Part shown: piece after piece, positions 10,107 to 17,213 of the stretch
Position numbering within the stretch: the stretch's first letter is position 1
How the letters are laid out: each line of letters starts with the position of its first letter
DNA from: Bradyrhizobium sp. BR13661
GTDB taxonomy: Bacteria; Pseudomonadota; Alphaproteobacteria; Rhizobiales; Xanthobacteraceae
Assembly: GCF_029892425.1 (NCBI RefSeq)
Contig: NZ_JARXWB010000004.1
Location: forward strand, 186,001 to 250,000
Direction: 5' to 3'
Length of the DNA stretch: 64,000 nt
Notes under the pieces: generated by a model
Told to the model about the DNA's origin: nothing
The model's input: the letters and a program-made list of their open reading frames with translations, nothing else
Databases searched by the model: none
Position numbers and translations under genes: made by a program

Positions 10107-10924
10107 GCCCGCCGGCTCCGCGATTGGGGATCGAGAATGTCGCGCAGGCCATCGCCGAGCAAATTGAGCCCGAGCACCGTCAGGAAGATGGCGAGGCCGG
10201 GAAAGACCGAGAGCCATGGCGCCGTCGTGATCTGATCGCGGGCGTCCGACAGCATGCTGCCCCAGCTCGGGAATGGCGGACGAACGCCGAGGCCGAGGAA
10301 CGACAGAGCAGCCTCGGACAGCACCGCACTTCCCATGCCGAGCGTGGCGATGACCACGATCGGCCCCAACATGTTCGGCAGCAGTTGCGTGATCATGATG
10401 CGCAGATCGCCATAGCCGAGCACGGTGGCCGCCTGCACATAGCCCTGGCTCCGCAGCGACAGCGCCGAGGCCCGCGCAATCCGGCAGGTATAGGACCAGT
10501 TCGTCAGCCCGAGCGCGATCAGGAGGCTGGTCAGGCCCGGCCCAAGCACCGCCATGATGGCGAGCGCGAAGATCAGCGAGGGGATCGCGAGCATGACGTT
10601 GGTCAGGGCGTTGACGACATCGTCCCACCAGCCGCCCCAGTAGCCGGCGCTGAGGCCCAATGCCACGCCGATGACGCTGTTGATGAGCTGCGAGATGATG
10701 CCGACGGTCAACGAGACACGCGCGCCATAGAGGACGCGGGAATAGATGTCGCGGCCCTGATCGTCGGTGCCGAACCACCAGGTCCAGCCAGGCGGCTCTT
10801 CCGCATTCATCAAATTGGCGTCCATGACGGGATCGGTGTGCGCGAGCCAGGGTGCGAGCACGCCGACCAGGATCGCGAGCGCGAACAGCGCGCCGCCGAT
10901 GATGAGATTGGCGCGAAGCTTCAT
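10103..10924 (-). CDS. Peptide-type ABC transporter permease, OppC/DppC type
   Basis: A 273-residue inner-membrane permease. It has the short N-terminal helix (residues 6-26), the periplasmic WWFGTDDQGRDIYSRVLYGA motif that is diagnostic for DppC/OppC proteins, and about five further helices. The coupling-loop EAA region appears as EAALSFLGLGVRPPFPSWG near residue 206. Start overlaps the stop of the OppB-type permease (ATGA at 10921-10924), and its own stop overlaps the ATPase gene in the same way, so the permeases and ATPases are made as one translationally coupled set. Confidence 0.93.
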   Translation of the reverse strand: MKLRANLIIGGALFALAILVGVLAPWLAHTDPVMDANLMNAEEPPGWTWWFGTDDQGRDIYSRVLYGARVSLTVGIISQLINSVIGVALGLSAGYWGGWWDDVVNALTNVMLAIPSLIFALAIMAVLGPGLTSLLIALGLTNWSYTCRIARASALSLRSQGYVQAATVLGYGDLRIMITQLLPNMLGPIVVIATLGMGSAVLSEAALSFLGLGVRPPFPSWGSMLSDARDQITTAPWLSVFPGLAIFLTVLGLNLLGDGLRDILDPQSRSRRA

Positions 10925-11844
10925 GCGTATCGGATCCTGGGATCGATCACGCCGTAGAGCACATCGATCAGCAAATTGATCGCGAGAAAGGCCAGCACCA
11001 CCACGAGAATGGAGCCCTGCACGGCCGGAATGTCACGCTGCAGGACGCTGTCCACCAGCAGCGAGCCGATGCCCGGCCAGGAGAAAAGTTTTTCGACGAC
11101 AACCGCCTGCCCCATCAGCCCACCGAACTGCAGGCCGACGGTGGTGAGGATGATGACGAGCGCGTTGCGCATCACGTGCCATTTTACCACACGCGTCTCG
11201 CTCATGCCCTTGGAGCGCGCAGTGCGGACGAAATCGGCGGTCATGATCTCGAGGACGGCGGCGCGTGTCGTCCGGGCAAACAGCGCCATCGGCGAGACCC
11301 CGAGCGTCAAGGCCGGCAGCAGCAGATATTTCAGGCTGCCGTCGCCATAGCCGAAACTCGGCAGCCAGCCGAGCTTCAGGGCAAAGACGTACATGATCAC
11401 CAATCCGAGCCAGAATTTGGCGATGGAGAGGCCCGTCACCGCAACCACCATCGCCGCTGTGTCGACGAGACCGCCCGGCCGCAACGCGGCGATGAAGCCG
11501 AGCGGCACGCCGACCACGACGGAAAACGCCATGGCCGTAAAGATCAATTGCAGCGTCGGCCAGGCCCGCTTGGCGATCATGCTGGTGACGGGCTCGCGGG
11601 TCCGAAACGACGTCCCGAAATCGCCGGTCGCGAGCTTGGCGATGTACTTGCCAAAGCGCACAGGGACGGGATCGTTGAGGCCGAGCTGCTGCTTCAGGCG
11701 CAGCTCGACCTGGGGATCGACGTCGTCGCTGATGCTCGAGGCGATGCTGCCGGGAACGACGCTGAACAGCACGAAGACCAGCAGCACGACGGCGAGCACG
11801 GTCGGAATGGTTTGCAGGAGACGGCGGATCAGGAAGGAGAGCAT
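10921..11844 (-). CDS. Peptide-type ABC transporter permease, OppB/DppB type
   Basis: A 307-residue permease with the DppB/OppB start MLSFLIRRLLQTIPTVLAVV, a periplasmic loop holding QLGLNDPVPVRFGKYI, and the EAA-loop region with FVRTARSKGMSETRV followed by KHVMRN-like WHVMRNAL. I use the ATG at 11844; a frame to 11868 exists but begins within the intercistronic hairpin, and a GGAGG plus GAAAG purine tract lies between them as ribosome-binding region. First of the permease/ATPase set, 73 bases downstream of its binding-protein gene. The hairpin at 11859-11903 in this gap probably lowers its expression relative to the binding protein. Confidence 0.92.
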   Translation of the reverse strand: MLSFLIRRLLQTIPTVLAVVLLVFVLFSVVPGSIASSISDDVDPQVELRLKQQLGLNDPVPVRFGKYIAKLATGDFGTSFRTREPVTSMIAKRAWPTLQLIFTAMAFSVVVGVPLGFIAALRPGGLVDTAAMVVAVTGLSIAKFWLGLVIMYVFALKLGWLPSFGYGDGSLKYLLLPALTLGVSPMALFARTTRAAVLEIMTADFVRTARSKGMSETRVVKWHVMRNALVIILTTVGLQFGGLMGQAVVVEKLFSWPGIGSLLVDSVLQRDIPAVQGSILVVVLAFLAINLLIDVLYGVIDPRIRYA

Positions 11845-11858
11845 CGGCACTTTCTTCC

Positions 11859-11903
11859 CTCCTTCCATCGCTCATAGCGATGAAAGGATGGCGATGGAAG
11901 GAG
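11859..11903 (-). promoter_or_regulatory. Intercistronic hairpin between binding-protein and permease genes
   Basis: CTCCTTCCATCGC at 11859-11871 is perfectly complementary to GCGATGGAAGGAG at 11891-11903, giving a 13-bp stem with a 19-base loop. It lies directly after the binding-protein stop (11918) and just before the OppB-type start. In ABC operons such structures commonly protect the 3' end of the abundant binding-protein message from decay or cause partial termination. Both uses fit here. The arm next to the permease also contains the GGAGG tract, so folding could mask its ribosome-binding site. Confidence 0.7.
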
Positions 11904-11917
11904 CACGAGAACGCGTG

Positions 11918-13507
11918 TCACTTTGCGGGCGAGGTCTCGTCGACCCAGAGCTCCTCGGCGTTCTGATGGGTCAGCTCCGTCGGGTTCTTCTGAATCCCGT
12001 GGAGCCAGGGCTGCACGGCCATGACGGCCTTGTTGTAGTTGAAGAACCAGACCGGCGCCTCCTCATAGAGCAGCGCATTGGCCTTCTGCAGCAGCTGGGT
12101 GCGCTTGGCAGCGTCATCGGCCTGCCCGGCCTCATCCAGGATCTTGTCGAACTCGGCGTTCTTGTAGATCATGTAGTTGCAGGCCGATTGCGGCGTCGAG
12201 GAGTGGAAGCACTTCAGCGCAGCCTGAGGATCCGGGCCGGTCTGCTGCGAGTAGATGAAGGCCTGATAGTCGCCGGTGCGAACCACCTCCGACAGCACGG
12301 CGGCCTCGACCTGCTTGACTTTCACCTTGATGCCGACCTTGTCCAGCATCGGGATCACGGCCGAGACGATCGGCAGGCCCCAACTCTCGTTCTGGCTGGT
12401 GGTCCATTCGAATTCGAAGCCTGAGGGATAGCCGGCATCGACAAGCAGCTGCTTGGCCTTGGCGAGATCATACGGATACGGCTTCAAGGTCTTGTCGTAG
12501 GCCGGCGAGGTCAACGGCAGCCAGCTGGTGGCGCGATAGGCCTTGCCCTTGACCAGCTTGCTGATGATCAAATCGGTATCGATCGCGTAGTTGATGGCCT
12601 GCCGCACGCGCTTGTCGGCGAACGGCTTGAAATTGGGGTTCATCCCCATATAGCGCGTGAAGACCTCGGCGACGTCGACGATGGTGTCCTTGAGGTTGGG
12701 ATCAGCCAGATAGGCGACATATTGTGCGGGTCCGAGCACGGAGGTGTCGATCTCCTTGTTGCGGAAGGCGACATCGCGCGCAGCGGCCTCGCCCATGACC
12801 GACACGATCATCTTGTCGGCATAGGGCTTGCCGGGCTTGTAGAACTTTTCCCATCGTTCCAGAACGATGCGTGAGCCCGGCACGTGCTCGACGAACTTGA
12901 ACGGCCCGAGGCCGATCGGATGCTGGATGAAGCTGTCCTTGGCAGCCTCATCCGCCGGATAGATCGAGGTCAGCGCGGTGAAAAAATAGAAGCCGGGATC
13001 GACCTTCTCGGTCAGCTTCATCTCGAGGGTGAAATCGTCGATCTTCTTCAGGCCGGAGATCTCCTTGGCCTGCCCCTTCTCGACCGCCGCCGCGCCCTCG
13101 ATGATGCGGACAAAGCGCGCGCCCGGATAGGCCTTGGTGCCGTCCATGATGCGGTTGAAGGACCAGATGACATCGTCGGCCGTCATCTTGCGGCCGTTGT
13201 GGAAATAGGCGTCGTCGCGGAGCTTGAAGGTCTGAACCAGGCCGCCGCCCGAGACGACGACTTCCTTCGCGAGCTCCGGAACCGGCTTTCCTTCCGCAGA
13301 GTCCCAGATGTAGAGCGAGCGATGCAGGCCCTTGGCGTAGATCTCGTCCTGGGCACGCTGGGTGGTGTGGATGTCGAGGCTGGTGAAGCTCGAGCCGTAG
13401 GGCGCCGTCATACGGATGGTTCCGCCCTTGCGCGGCGTCTGGGCCTCTGCCGGGGCGGCGAGCGCCAGACCCAATGCCGCGACGATCGCAATCTTCCTTA
13501 ACATCAT
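11918..13507 (-). CDS. Peptide-type ABC transporter periplasmic binding protein (SBP family 5)
   Basis: A 529-residue exported protein with a Sec signal peptide (hydrophobic KIAIVAALGLALAAPAEA, cleavage near residue 22). Family-5 binding-protein features include GGTIRM after the signal, LRDDAYFHNGRKMTADDVIWSF near residues 97-118, and KRVRQAINYAIDTD near 285. It captures the ligand in the periplasm and delivers it to the OppB/OppC permease pair encoded downstream. GGGGGACAG precedes two adjacent ATG codons (13507 and 13504); either may be used. Family 5 includes dipeptide, oligopeptide, nickel and glutathione binders. No His-rich nickel site is obvious, and I cannot choose among the rest. Confidence 0.92.
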   Translation of the reverse strand: MMLRKIAIVAALGLALAAPAEAQTPRKGGTIRMTAPYGSSFTSLDIHTTQRAQDEIYAKGLHRSLYIWDSAEGKPVPELAKEVVVSGGGLVQTFKLRDDAYFHNGRKMTADDVIWSFNRIMDGTKAYPGARFVRIIEGAAAVEKGQAKEISGLKKIDDFTLEMKLTEKVDPGFYFFTALTSIYPADEAAKDSFIQHPIGLGPFKFVEHVPGSRIVLERWEKFYKPGKPYADKMIVSVMGEAAARDVAFRNKEIDTSVLGPAQYVAYLADPNLKDTIVDVAEVFTRYMGMNPNFKPFADKRVRQAINYAIDTDLIISKLVKGKAYRATSWLPLTSPAYDKTLKPYPYDLAKAKQLLVDAGYPSGFEFEWTTSQNESWGLPIVSAVIPMLDKVGIKVKVKQVEAAVLSEVVRTGDYQAFIYSQQTGPDPQAALKCFHSSTPQSACNYMIYKNAEFDKILDEAGQADDAAKRTQLLQKANALLYEEAPVWFFNYNKAVMAVQPWLHGIQKNPTELTHQNAEELWVDETSPAK

Positions 13508-13662
13508 CTGTCCCCCAACAACGCAGGTATCTTCCGGTCAGAGATTTGATCATTCGTCGCTAGTCGAAAGCAAGCTTCGTTTTGATGGCAATCGATGCCG
13601 GTTCCTGAAGCTGCCCCTCGACGGAGACCTTGGGGGGCAGGTTGCGTCTCCCGGTGATGCAA

Positions 13663-13695
13663 GGCGCCTGATGACGCGGTGCGTCATCAGGCGCC
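13663..13695. repeat. 33-base near-perfect palindrome in divergent promoter region
   Basis: GGCGCCTGATGACGC (13663-13677) is followed by GGT and then by its exact reverse complement GCGTCATCAGGCGCC (13681-13695). The element lies between the divergent start codons at 13507 and 13789. There is no T-run on either side, so it is not a normal terminator for any visible transcript. It could be an operator, a member of a dispersed palindromic repeat family, or a cruciform-forming site. Only one copy is present in this window. Confidence 0.75.
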
Positions 13696-13788
13696 CCGAG
13701 CAGTGAACATTTTCCGTGATCGACGCGACCAAGCTCAGGATCGTTATCTGAACCCCGAGAATCGCGAAAAAATGGGATCGCGGAAAAA

Positions 13789-14673
13789 ATGAATCGCCGA
13801 ACGCTAGGTATTGTGCTCGCCGGCAGTCTGGTCGTCGCAACGGCTGCGATGGCGATCCCCGTCAAGCCGGACCCGACCCGGGGCAGTTTGACCGGCGCCA
13901 TCCAGGCCGGCTGGTCCCACACCTCGCGGTCAAACGGGGAAGTTGCCGATATCTGGTGGACGGTCACGGGCCCTTGCGCCCCCGACACTCTCGGTGAGCG
14001 CCTGCTCTGCGACGCCCTCAGGGTGCTGGTGCGAGCCGGCAGCCAGACCTTTGAGAGCAAAATGTCCGCAGACGTAGGCCTGCCACTCCCCGGCGGCTGG
14101 GGCCTAATGACCGCGAACAACTCGCCCTTCATCCGGTCGGCTCACGTCGAGACGCCGCGCGATCTCGAGGCGGTCCTCGACTTCTTTCGCGCCGCACTCG
14201 ACGACCGTGGCTGGACCGAGAACAATGGCGCAGTAGTCGCGCCCGATCGCGCCGTGATCGGCTACACCACGGCCGACGGACCGGCGTTGCTTCGGCTCGC
14301 CCGTCAGGACGGCAAGACAATCGCCGACCTGTCGCTGCGCAAGCGCCCTGTCGCGACGGCAGGGTTCCTGCCAAAACCGGAGCAAGCGCGGCTGATGCTC
14401 GGCAACAAGACGGACGACGCGGCAGTCGTCACCGTCAACGAGCGGACCATCAAGCTGGCGGCGCATGCCGGAGCGAACCTGGCGAATTCAGACGACGCGG
14501 CCGGCGAATTGCCGGAGAGCCAAACGCTCGATCTGTCGCCGGGCAAGTATAAGGTCACGCTGACAGTGGACGGCAGCACCGCGCGCAGCCGGGAGTTCGA
14601 GGTCGCGGCCAACGAGACCTGGGGTCTGCTGGTTGAGACGCATGGCGTCTTGCTGCCGGTGCATCTCTATTAG
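13789..14673 (+). CDS. Exported protein of unknown function
   Basis: A 294-residue protein with a clear Sec signal peptide (RRTLGIVLAGSLVVATAAMA, cleavage near residue 22). I do not recognise a family. The middle part (residues about 120-190) contains alternating hydrophobic strands (AVIGYTTADGPALLRLARQDG) that could be a small alpha/beta domain. The C-terminal 100 residues read like a carboxypeptidase-regulatory or PEGA-like beta-sandwich (LSPGKYKVTLTVDGSTARSRE followed by VAANETWGLLVETHG), a fold used to present peptides or bind carbohydrate outside the cytoplasm. Two Cys residues near 63 and 74 could form a disulphide. It is divergent from the peptide ABC operon and convergent with mtnK; no operon partner is seen. 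Confidence 0.75.
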   Translation: MNRRTLGIVLAGSLVVATAAMAIPVKPDPTRGSLTGAIQAGWSHTSRSNGEVADIWWTVTGPCAPDTLGERLLCDALRVLVRAGSQTFESKMSADVGLPLPGGWGLMTANNSPFIRSAHVETPRDLEAVLDFFRAALDDRGWTENNGAVVAPDRAVIGYTTADGPALLRLARQDGKTIADLSLRKRPVATAGFLPKPEQARLMLGNKTDDAAVVTVNERTIKLAAHAGANLANSDDAAGELPESQTLDLSPGKYKVTLTVDGSTARSREFEVAANETWGLLVETHGVLLPVHLY

Positions 14674-14709
14674 GATTCTGCGACCGTCTCGCCCGTCATT
14701 GCGGCGTCT

Positions 14710-15990
14710 TCAACCTGACAATTCCGGCGTCCACTCCCGCAGCTTCCGCGCCGCACCCGTGACGTCGGCGATCGTCCGAAATGCCACGGCTTCCACCATC
14801 ATCCCGCGCGCCAACCGCACCGCACGCGCTTCGCTGATCGCACGCCTGCGCGGGTCCTCGATCAGCTCGAAATCGATGTTGTGGGCGAGACCGAAGATGC
14901 GGCGAATTGTCTTCGCTGCGGCGAAGCCGACCGCGTCGGTGAACAGGCGCTGCATGTAGGTCTGCCGTTCGGCCTCGAGGCGCATGGCGCCCTTCTCGCC
15001 CGTAAAGAGCGAGACCGGATAGGCATCGCCGCTGGCCTCCGACCGCCAGAGGTCGAGGAATTTTCGCGAAAACTCGTTCCAGACTTGCTCGACTGTCTGC
15101 AGCACCCAGCTCTCGAAAACCTGCCGTTCGCCCGGCGCGCGCTCGTGGCCGGCGGAGGCGAAATAGGCCATCAACAGATTGGCCAGCACTGCGCCGACAT
15201 CAAACCCCATCGGGCCGTAGAAGGCGAATTCCGGATCGATCACCCGCGTCTCCGACGCCGTCACCATGATCGAGCCGGTGTGGAGGTCGCCGTGGAGCAG
15301 CGCCTCGGGACTCGCCATGAACTTCAGCTTCAGGCGGGAGATTGCGACATGCAGCTCCATGTCCTCGCGCAAGGACGAGGCGAGACCATCGAGATAAGGC
15401 GCGGTCCAGCGGTTCTGCTCGGCGATGCGGTAGGGATCGGTGAAGATCAGGTCCTCGGTGATCTTGCAGAGCGCATGGTTGCCGGCAAAGGCGGCAATGT
15501 CCTCCTTCTTCTCGGCGGCCGCGAGCGCAAGGTCGGAAGTGAAGAACAGCGTCCGCGCCATGAACGTCGTGATGTCGTCGACGAAATCAGGATATTGCGC
15601 GCCCGCGACCAGGCCCTTGCGCATGATGATGTGGGGCTCGAGCAGTTCCATCACCGTGAGCGCTAGCGTCTCGTTGTGATGCAGCAGCGCCGGCACAAGG
15701 CCGGGCGCGAGCTTGGCCTGCCGGGACAGCGCGAGATATTCGTAATGCGCCCGCGACAGCGGCAGCGGCCAGCTCTCGCCGACGAGGCGGACGTAAGGCA
15801 GCGCCTGTTTTACGGCGATGCCGCCGCTTGCACCCTTGACGATGAAGACGAGATTGAGATTGCCGTCACCGACCTCGGTGATGGCCCACGTGGCGGGTTC
15901 ACCGCCGAGCAGCGCCTTGAGGTCCGTCAGGCCTGCGAGATAATCCCGCAAGGCCGCTTCCTGCAGAATCCGGTAATCCCCCTGCCCCAT
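14710..15990 (-). CDS. mtnK: S-methyl-5-thioribose kinase
   Basis: A 426-residue kinase that phosphorylates 5-methylthioribose at C1 in the methionine salvage pathway. The aminoglycoside-phosphotransferase-like fold shows the glycine-containing nucleotide loop VGDGNLNLVF near residues 42-51, the catalytic Brenner motif HGDLHTGSI near 234-242 and the metal-binding DPEF near 251. Length and order match MtnK closely. In many bacteria mtnK lies beside mtnA; here no mtnA or other salvage gene is in the window, so the rest of the pathway must lie elsewhere. The next minus-strand gene upstream is separated by a dispersed repeat, so mtnK probably has its own promoter only if one lies in the 16000-16075 gap. 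Confidence 0.93.
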   Translation of the reverse strand: MGQGDYRILQEAALRDYLAGLTDLKALLGGEPATWAITEVGDGNLNLVFIVKGASGGIAVKQALPYVRLVGESWPLPLSRAHYEYLALSRQAKLAPGLVPALLHHNETLALTVMELLEPHIIMRKGLVAGAQYPDFVDDITTFMARTLFFTSDLALAAAEKKEDIAAFAGNHALCKITEDLIFTDPYRIAEQNRWTAPYLDGLASSLREDMELHVAISRLKLKFMASPEALLHGDLHTGSIMVTASETRVIDPEFAFYGPMGFDVGAVLANLLMAYFASAGHERAPGERQVFESWVLQTVEQVWNEFSRKFLDLWRSEASGDAYPVSLFTGEKGAMRLEAERQTYMQRLFTDAVGFAAAKTIRRIFGLAHNIDFELIEDPRRRAISEARAVRLARGMMVEAVAFRTIADVTGAARKLREWTPELSG

Positions 15991-16012
15991 GACGATCCCC
16001 TCCCATGTATTT

Positions 16013-16060
16013 GAGCATGATCTTGCCGGAAAACCGCTTCACACTTTTCCGGATCATGCT
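16013..16060. repeat. Dispersed palindromic repeat, GAGCATGATC type
   Basis: AGCATGATC at 16014-16022 is complementary to GATCATGCT at 16052-16060, and CCGGAAAA (16026-16033) is complementary to the TTTTCCGG (16046-16053) region, leaving a loop of about twelve bases. I recognise this sequence as one of the common intergenic palindromes of Bradyrhizobium chromosomes. It is placed between the start of mtnK and the end of the gene at 16076. A transcribed copy would fold into a stable stem and may act as an mRNA end or processing site. Confidence 0.85.
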
Positions 16061-16075
16061 GTTCGGGCCGGATCG

Positions 16076-16423
16076 TTACTCCCGCTCCAGGAAGCTCGAG
16101 CCGATCTCGGCCTTTCTTTTGATGGGATCGTAATCACAATAAACGCTGTCCGCCACCAGCGTGTAGCTGGCGCTGACGGTGTATTTGTCAAGCTTGACCG
16201 AGTTCAGGCCGATCACCGAGGTGCTCTTGCCGCCGTTCCATTTGAACGGGGTCGAGCTCTTGGCCTGCTCGCAGGCCAGCACGGCTTCGTTGAAGACATA
16301 GCCCTCGACGAACGCTTTCAGCGTTCGCACCTGCACGGCCATCTTCCATTCGACATAGCCGATCGCCCCAAGGCCGGCGACGATCAACACCAGCAGCGCG
16401 ACAACGATCCTCTGAAAAGTCAT
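16076..16423 (-). CDS. Small membrane-anchored protein of unknown function
   Basis: A 115-residue protein with an N-terminal hydrophobic helix (IVVALLVLIVAGLGAIGYV, residues 5-23) that may be an uncleaved anchor, followed by a soluble domain of about 90 residues. Two Cys residues are present (in VLACEQ and VYCDYD), which could form a disulphide if the domain is periplasmic. The ATG at 16423 has GGGGAG three bases upstream and is preferred over the frame extension to 16441. No family is recognised. It lies 32 bases upstream of nothing on its strand except the dispersed repeat and mtnK, and about 30 bases downstream of the DUF1467 gene. Confidence 0.7.
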   Translation of the reverse strand: MTFQRIVVALLVLIVAGLGAIGYVEWKMAVQVRTLKAFVEGYVFNEAVLACEQAKSSTPFKWNGGKSTSVIGLNSVKLDKYTVSASYTLVADSVYCDYDPIKRKAEIGSSFLERE

Positions 16424-16455
16424 TTGCTCCCCCGACAACAACGCAACGCAAAGAA

Positions 16456-16731
16456 CTAAAACGGCATTCCCATCAATCGCGACAGCCGCTCAAGCGAGAG
16501 ATAGCCGGCGTGATAGGCTGCAACACCAAGGCCATAGATGATCGCCGAGATGATCGTGGTCCAGATCAGCTTGCGCTTCATGCCGGTCAGAACGGGTGCG
16601 CCGGGGTCGGTGCCGGGCGCGCCGACGCCATCCTCGTGCTGGCTGCGTACGCCGAACGGCAGCGTCAAAAACAGCGCGATCCACCAGATGACGAAGTAGA
16701 TCGCGAGCGCGGTTGAGAGCTGGACGGCCAT
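16456..16731 (-). CDS. DUF1467-family small membrane protein
   Basis: A 91-residue protein with two transmembrane helices (residues about 6-26 and 56-75) joined by a loop containing LPFGVRSQHEDGVGAPGTDPGAP. The ALAIYFVIWWIALFLTLPFGVR segment and the P-G-T-D-P-G-A-P loop are the marks of the alphaproteobacterial DUF1467 family. The frame is open upstream to 17739, but the ATG at 16731 is where the conserved protein begins. It follows the VOC epimerase gene by eight bases and closes the long nuo-birA-rnj-epimerase gene series, an order that I recall as common in rhizobia. Function is unknown. Confidence 0.88.
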   Translation of the reverse strand: MAVQLSTALAIYFVIWWIALFLTLPFGVRSQHEDGVGAPGTDPGAPVLTGMKRKLIWTTIISAIIYGLGVAAYHAGYLSLERLSRLMGMPF

Positions 16732-16739
16732 AATCCCGA

Positions 16740-17144
16740 CTACGCCTGCTCGATTTCGACCAGCGCGCCGGAAAAGTCCTTCGGATGCAGAAACAGCACC
16801 GGCTTGCCGTGGGCGCCGATCTTCGGCACGCCGTCGCCGAGCACGCGCGCGCCCTCCTTCACCAGCGTGTCGCGCGAGGCGATGATATCGACGACCTCGT
16901 AGCAGACATGGTGGATGCCGCCGTCGGGATTGCGCTCGACGAATTTGGCGATCGGCGAGGCTTCCCCGAGCGGCTCGATGAACTCGATCTTGGTGTTGGG
17001 CAGCGTGGCAAACACGGTGATGACGCCGTGCTCGGGCAGCGGCACGGCTTCCGAGATCTGCGCGCCGAACGCCGCGCCGTAGATCCGCGCGGACTTGACG
17101 GCATCCTTGGTCGCGATCGCGACATGGTTGAGGCGACCCAGCAT
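16740..17144 (-). CDS. mce: Methylmalonyl-CoA epimerase (VOC family)
   Basis: A 134-residue glyoxalase/VOC-fold protein. The sequence starts MLGRLNHVAIATKD and continues with KIEFIEPLGEASPIAKF and GGIHHVCYEV, the pattern of methylmalonyl-CoA epimerases, which interconvert the R and S forms of methylmalonyl-CoA in propionate and branched-chain amino acid breakdown. Probable metal ligands are His7, the Glu of IEFIEP, His in GGIHH and the final Glu of ALVEIE. The ATG at 17144 has GGGAGAAG just upstream; a longer frame to 17189 is less likely. No mutase or propionyl-CoA carboxylase gene is nearby. Confidence 0.92.
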   Translation of the reverse strand: MLGRLNHVAIATKDAVKSARIYGAAFGAQISEAVPLPEHGVITVFATLPNTKIEFIEPLGEASPIAKFVERNPDGGIHHVCYEVVDIIASRDTLVKEGARVLGDGVPKIGAHGKPVLFLHPKDFSGALVEIEQA

Positions 17145-17213
17145 GTTCTTCTCCCTCAGCGCATGATCTGCAAAACCGCGGAGCGACACGCCCGCGGGAC
17201 CATGCCGACACGA

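Noticed and set aside
10107..10778. Upstream extension of the OppD-type ATPase
   Set aside because: It is out-of-frame reading through the OppC-type permease gene; the ATPase starts at an ATGA overlap.
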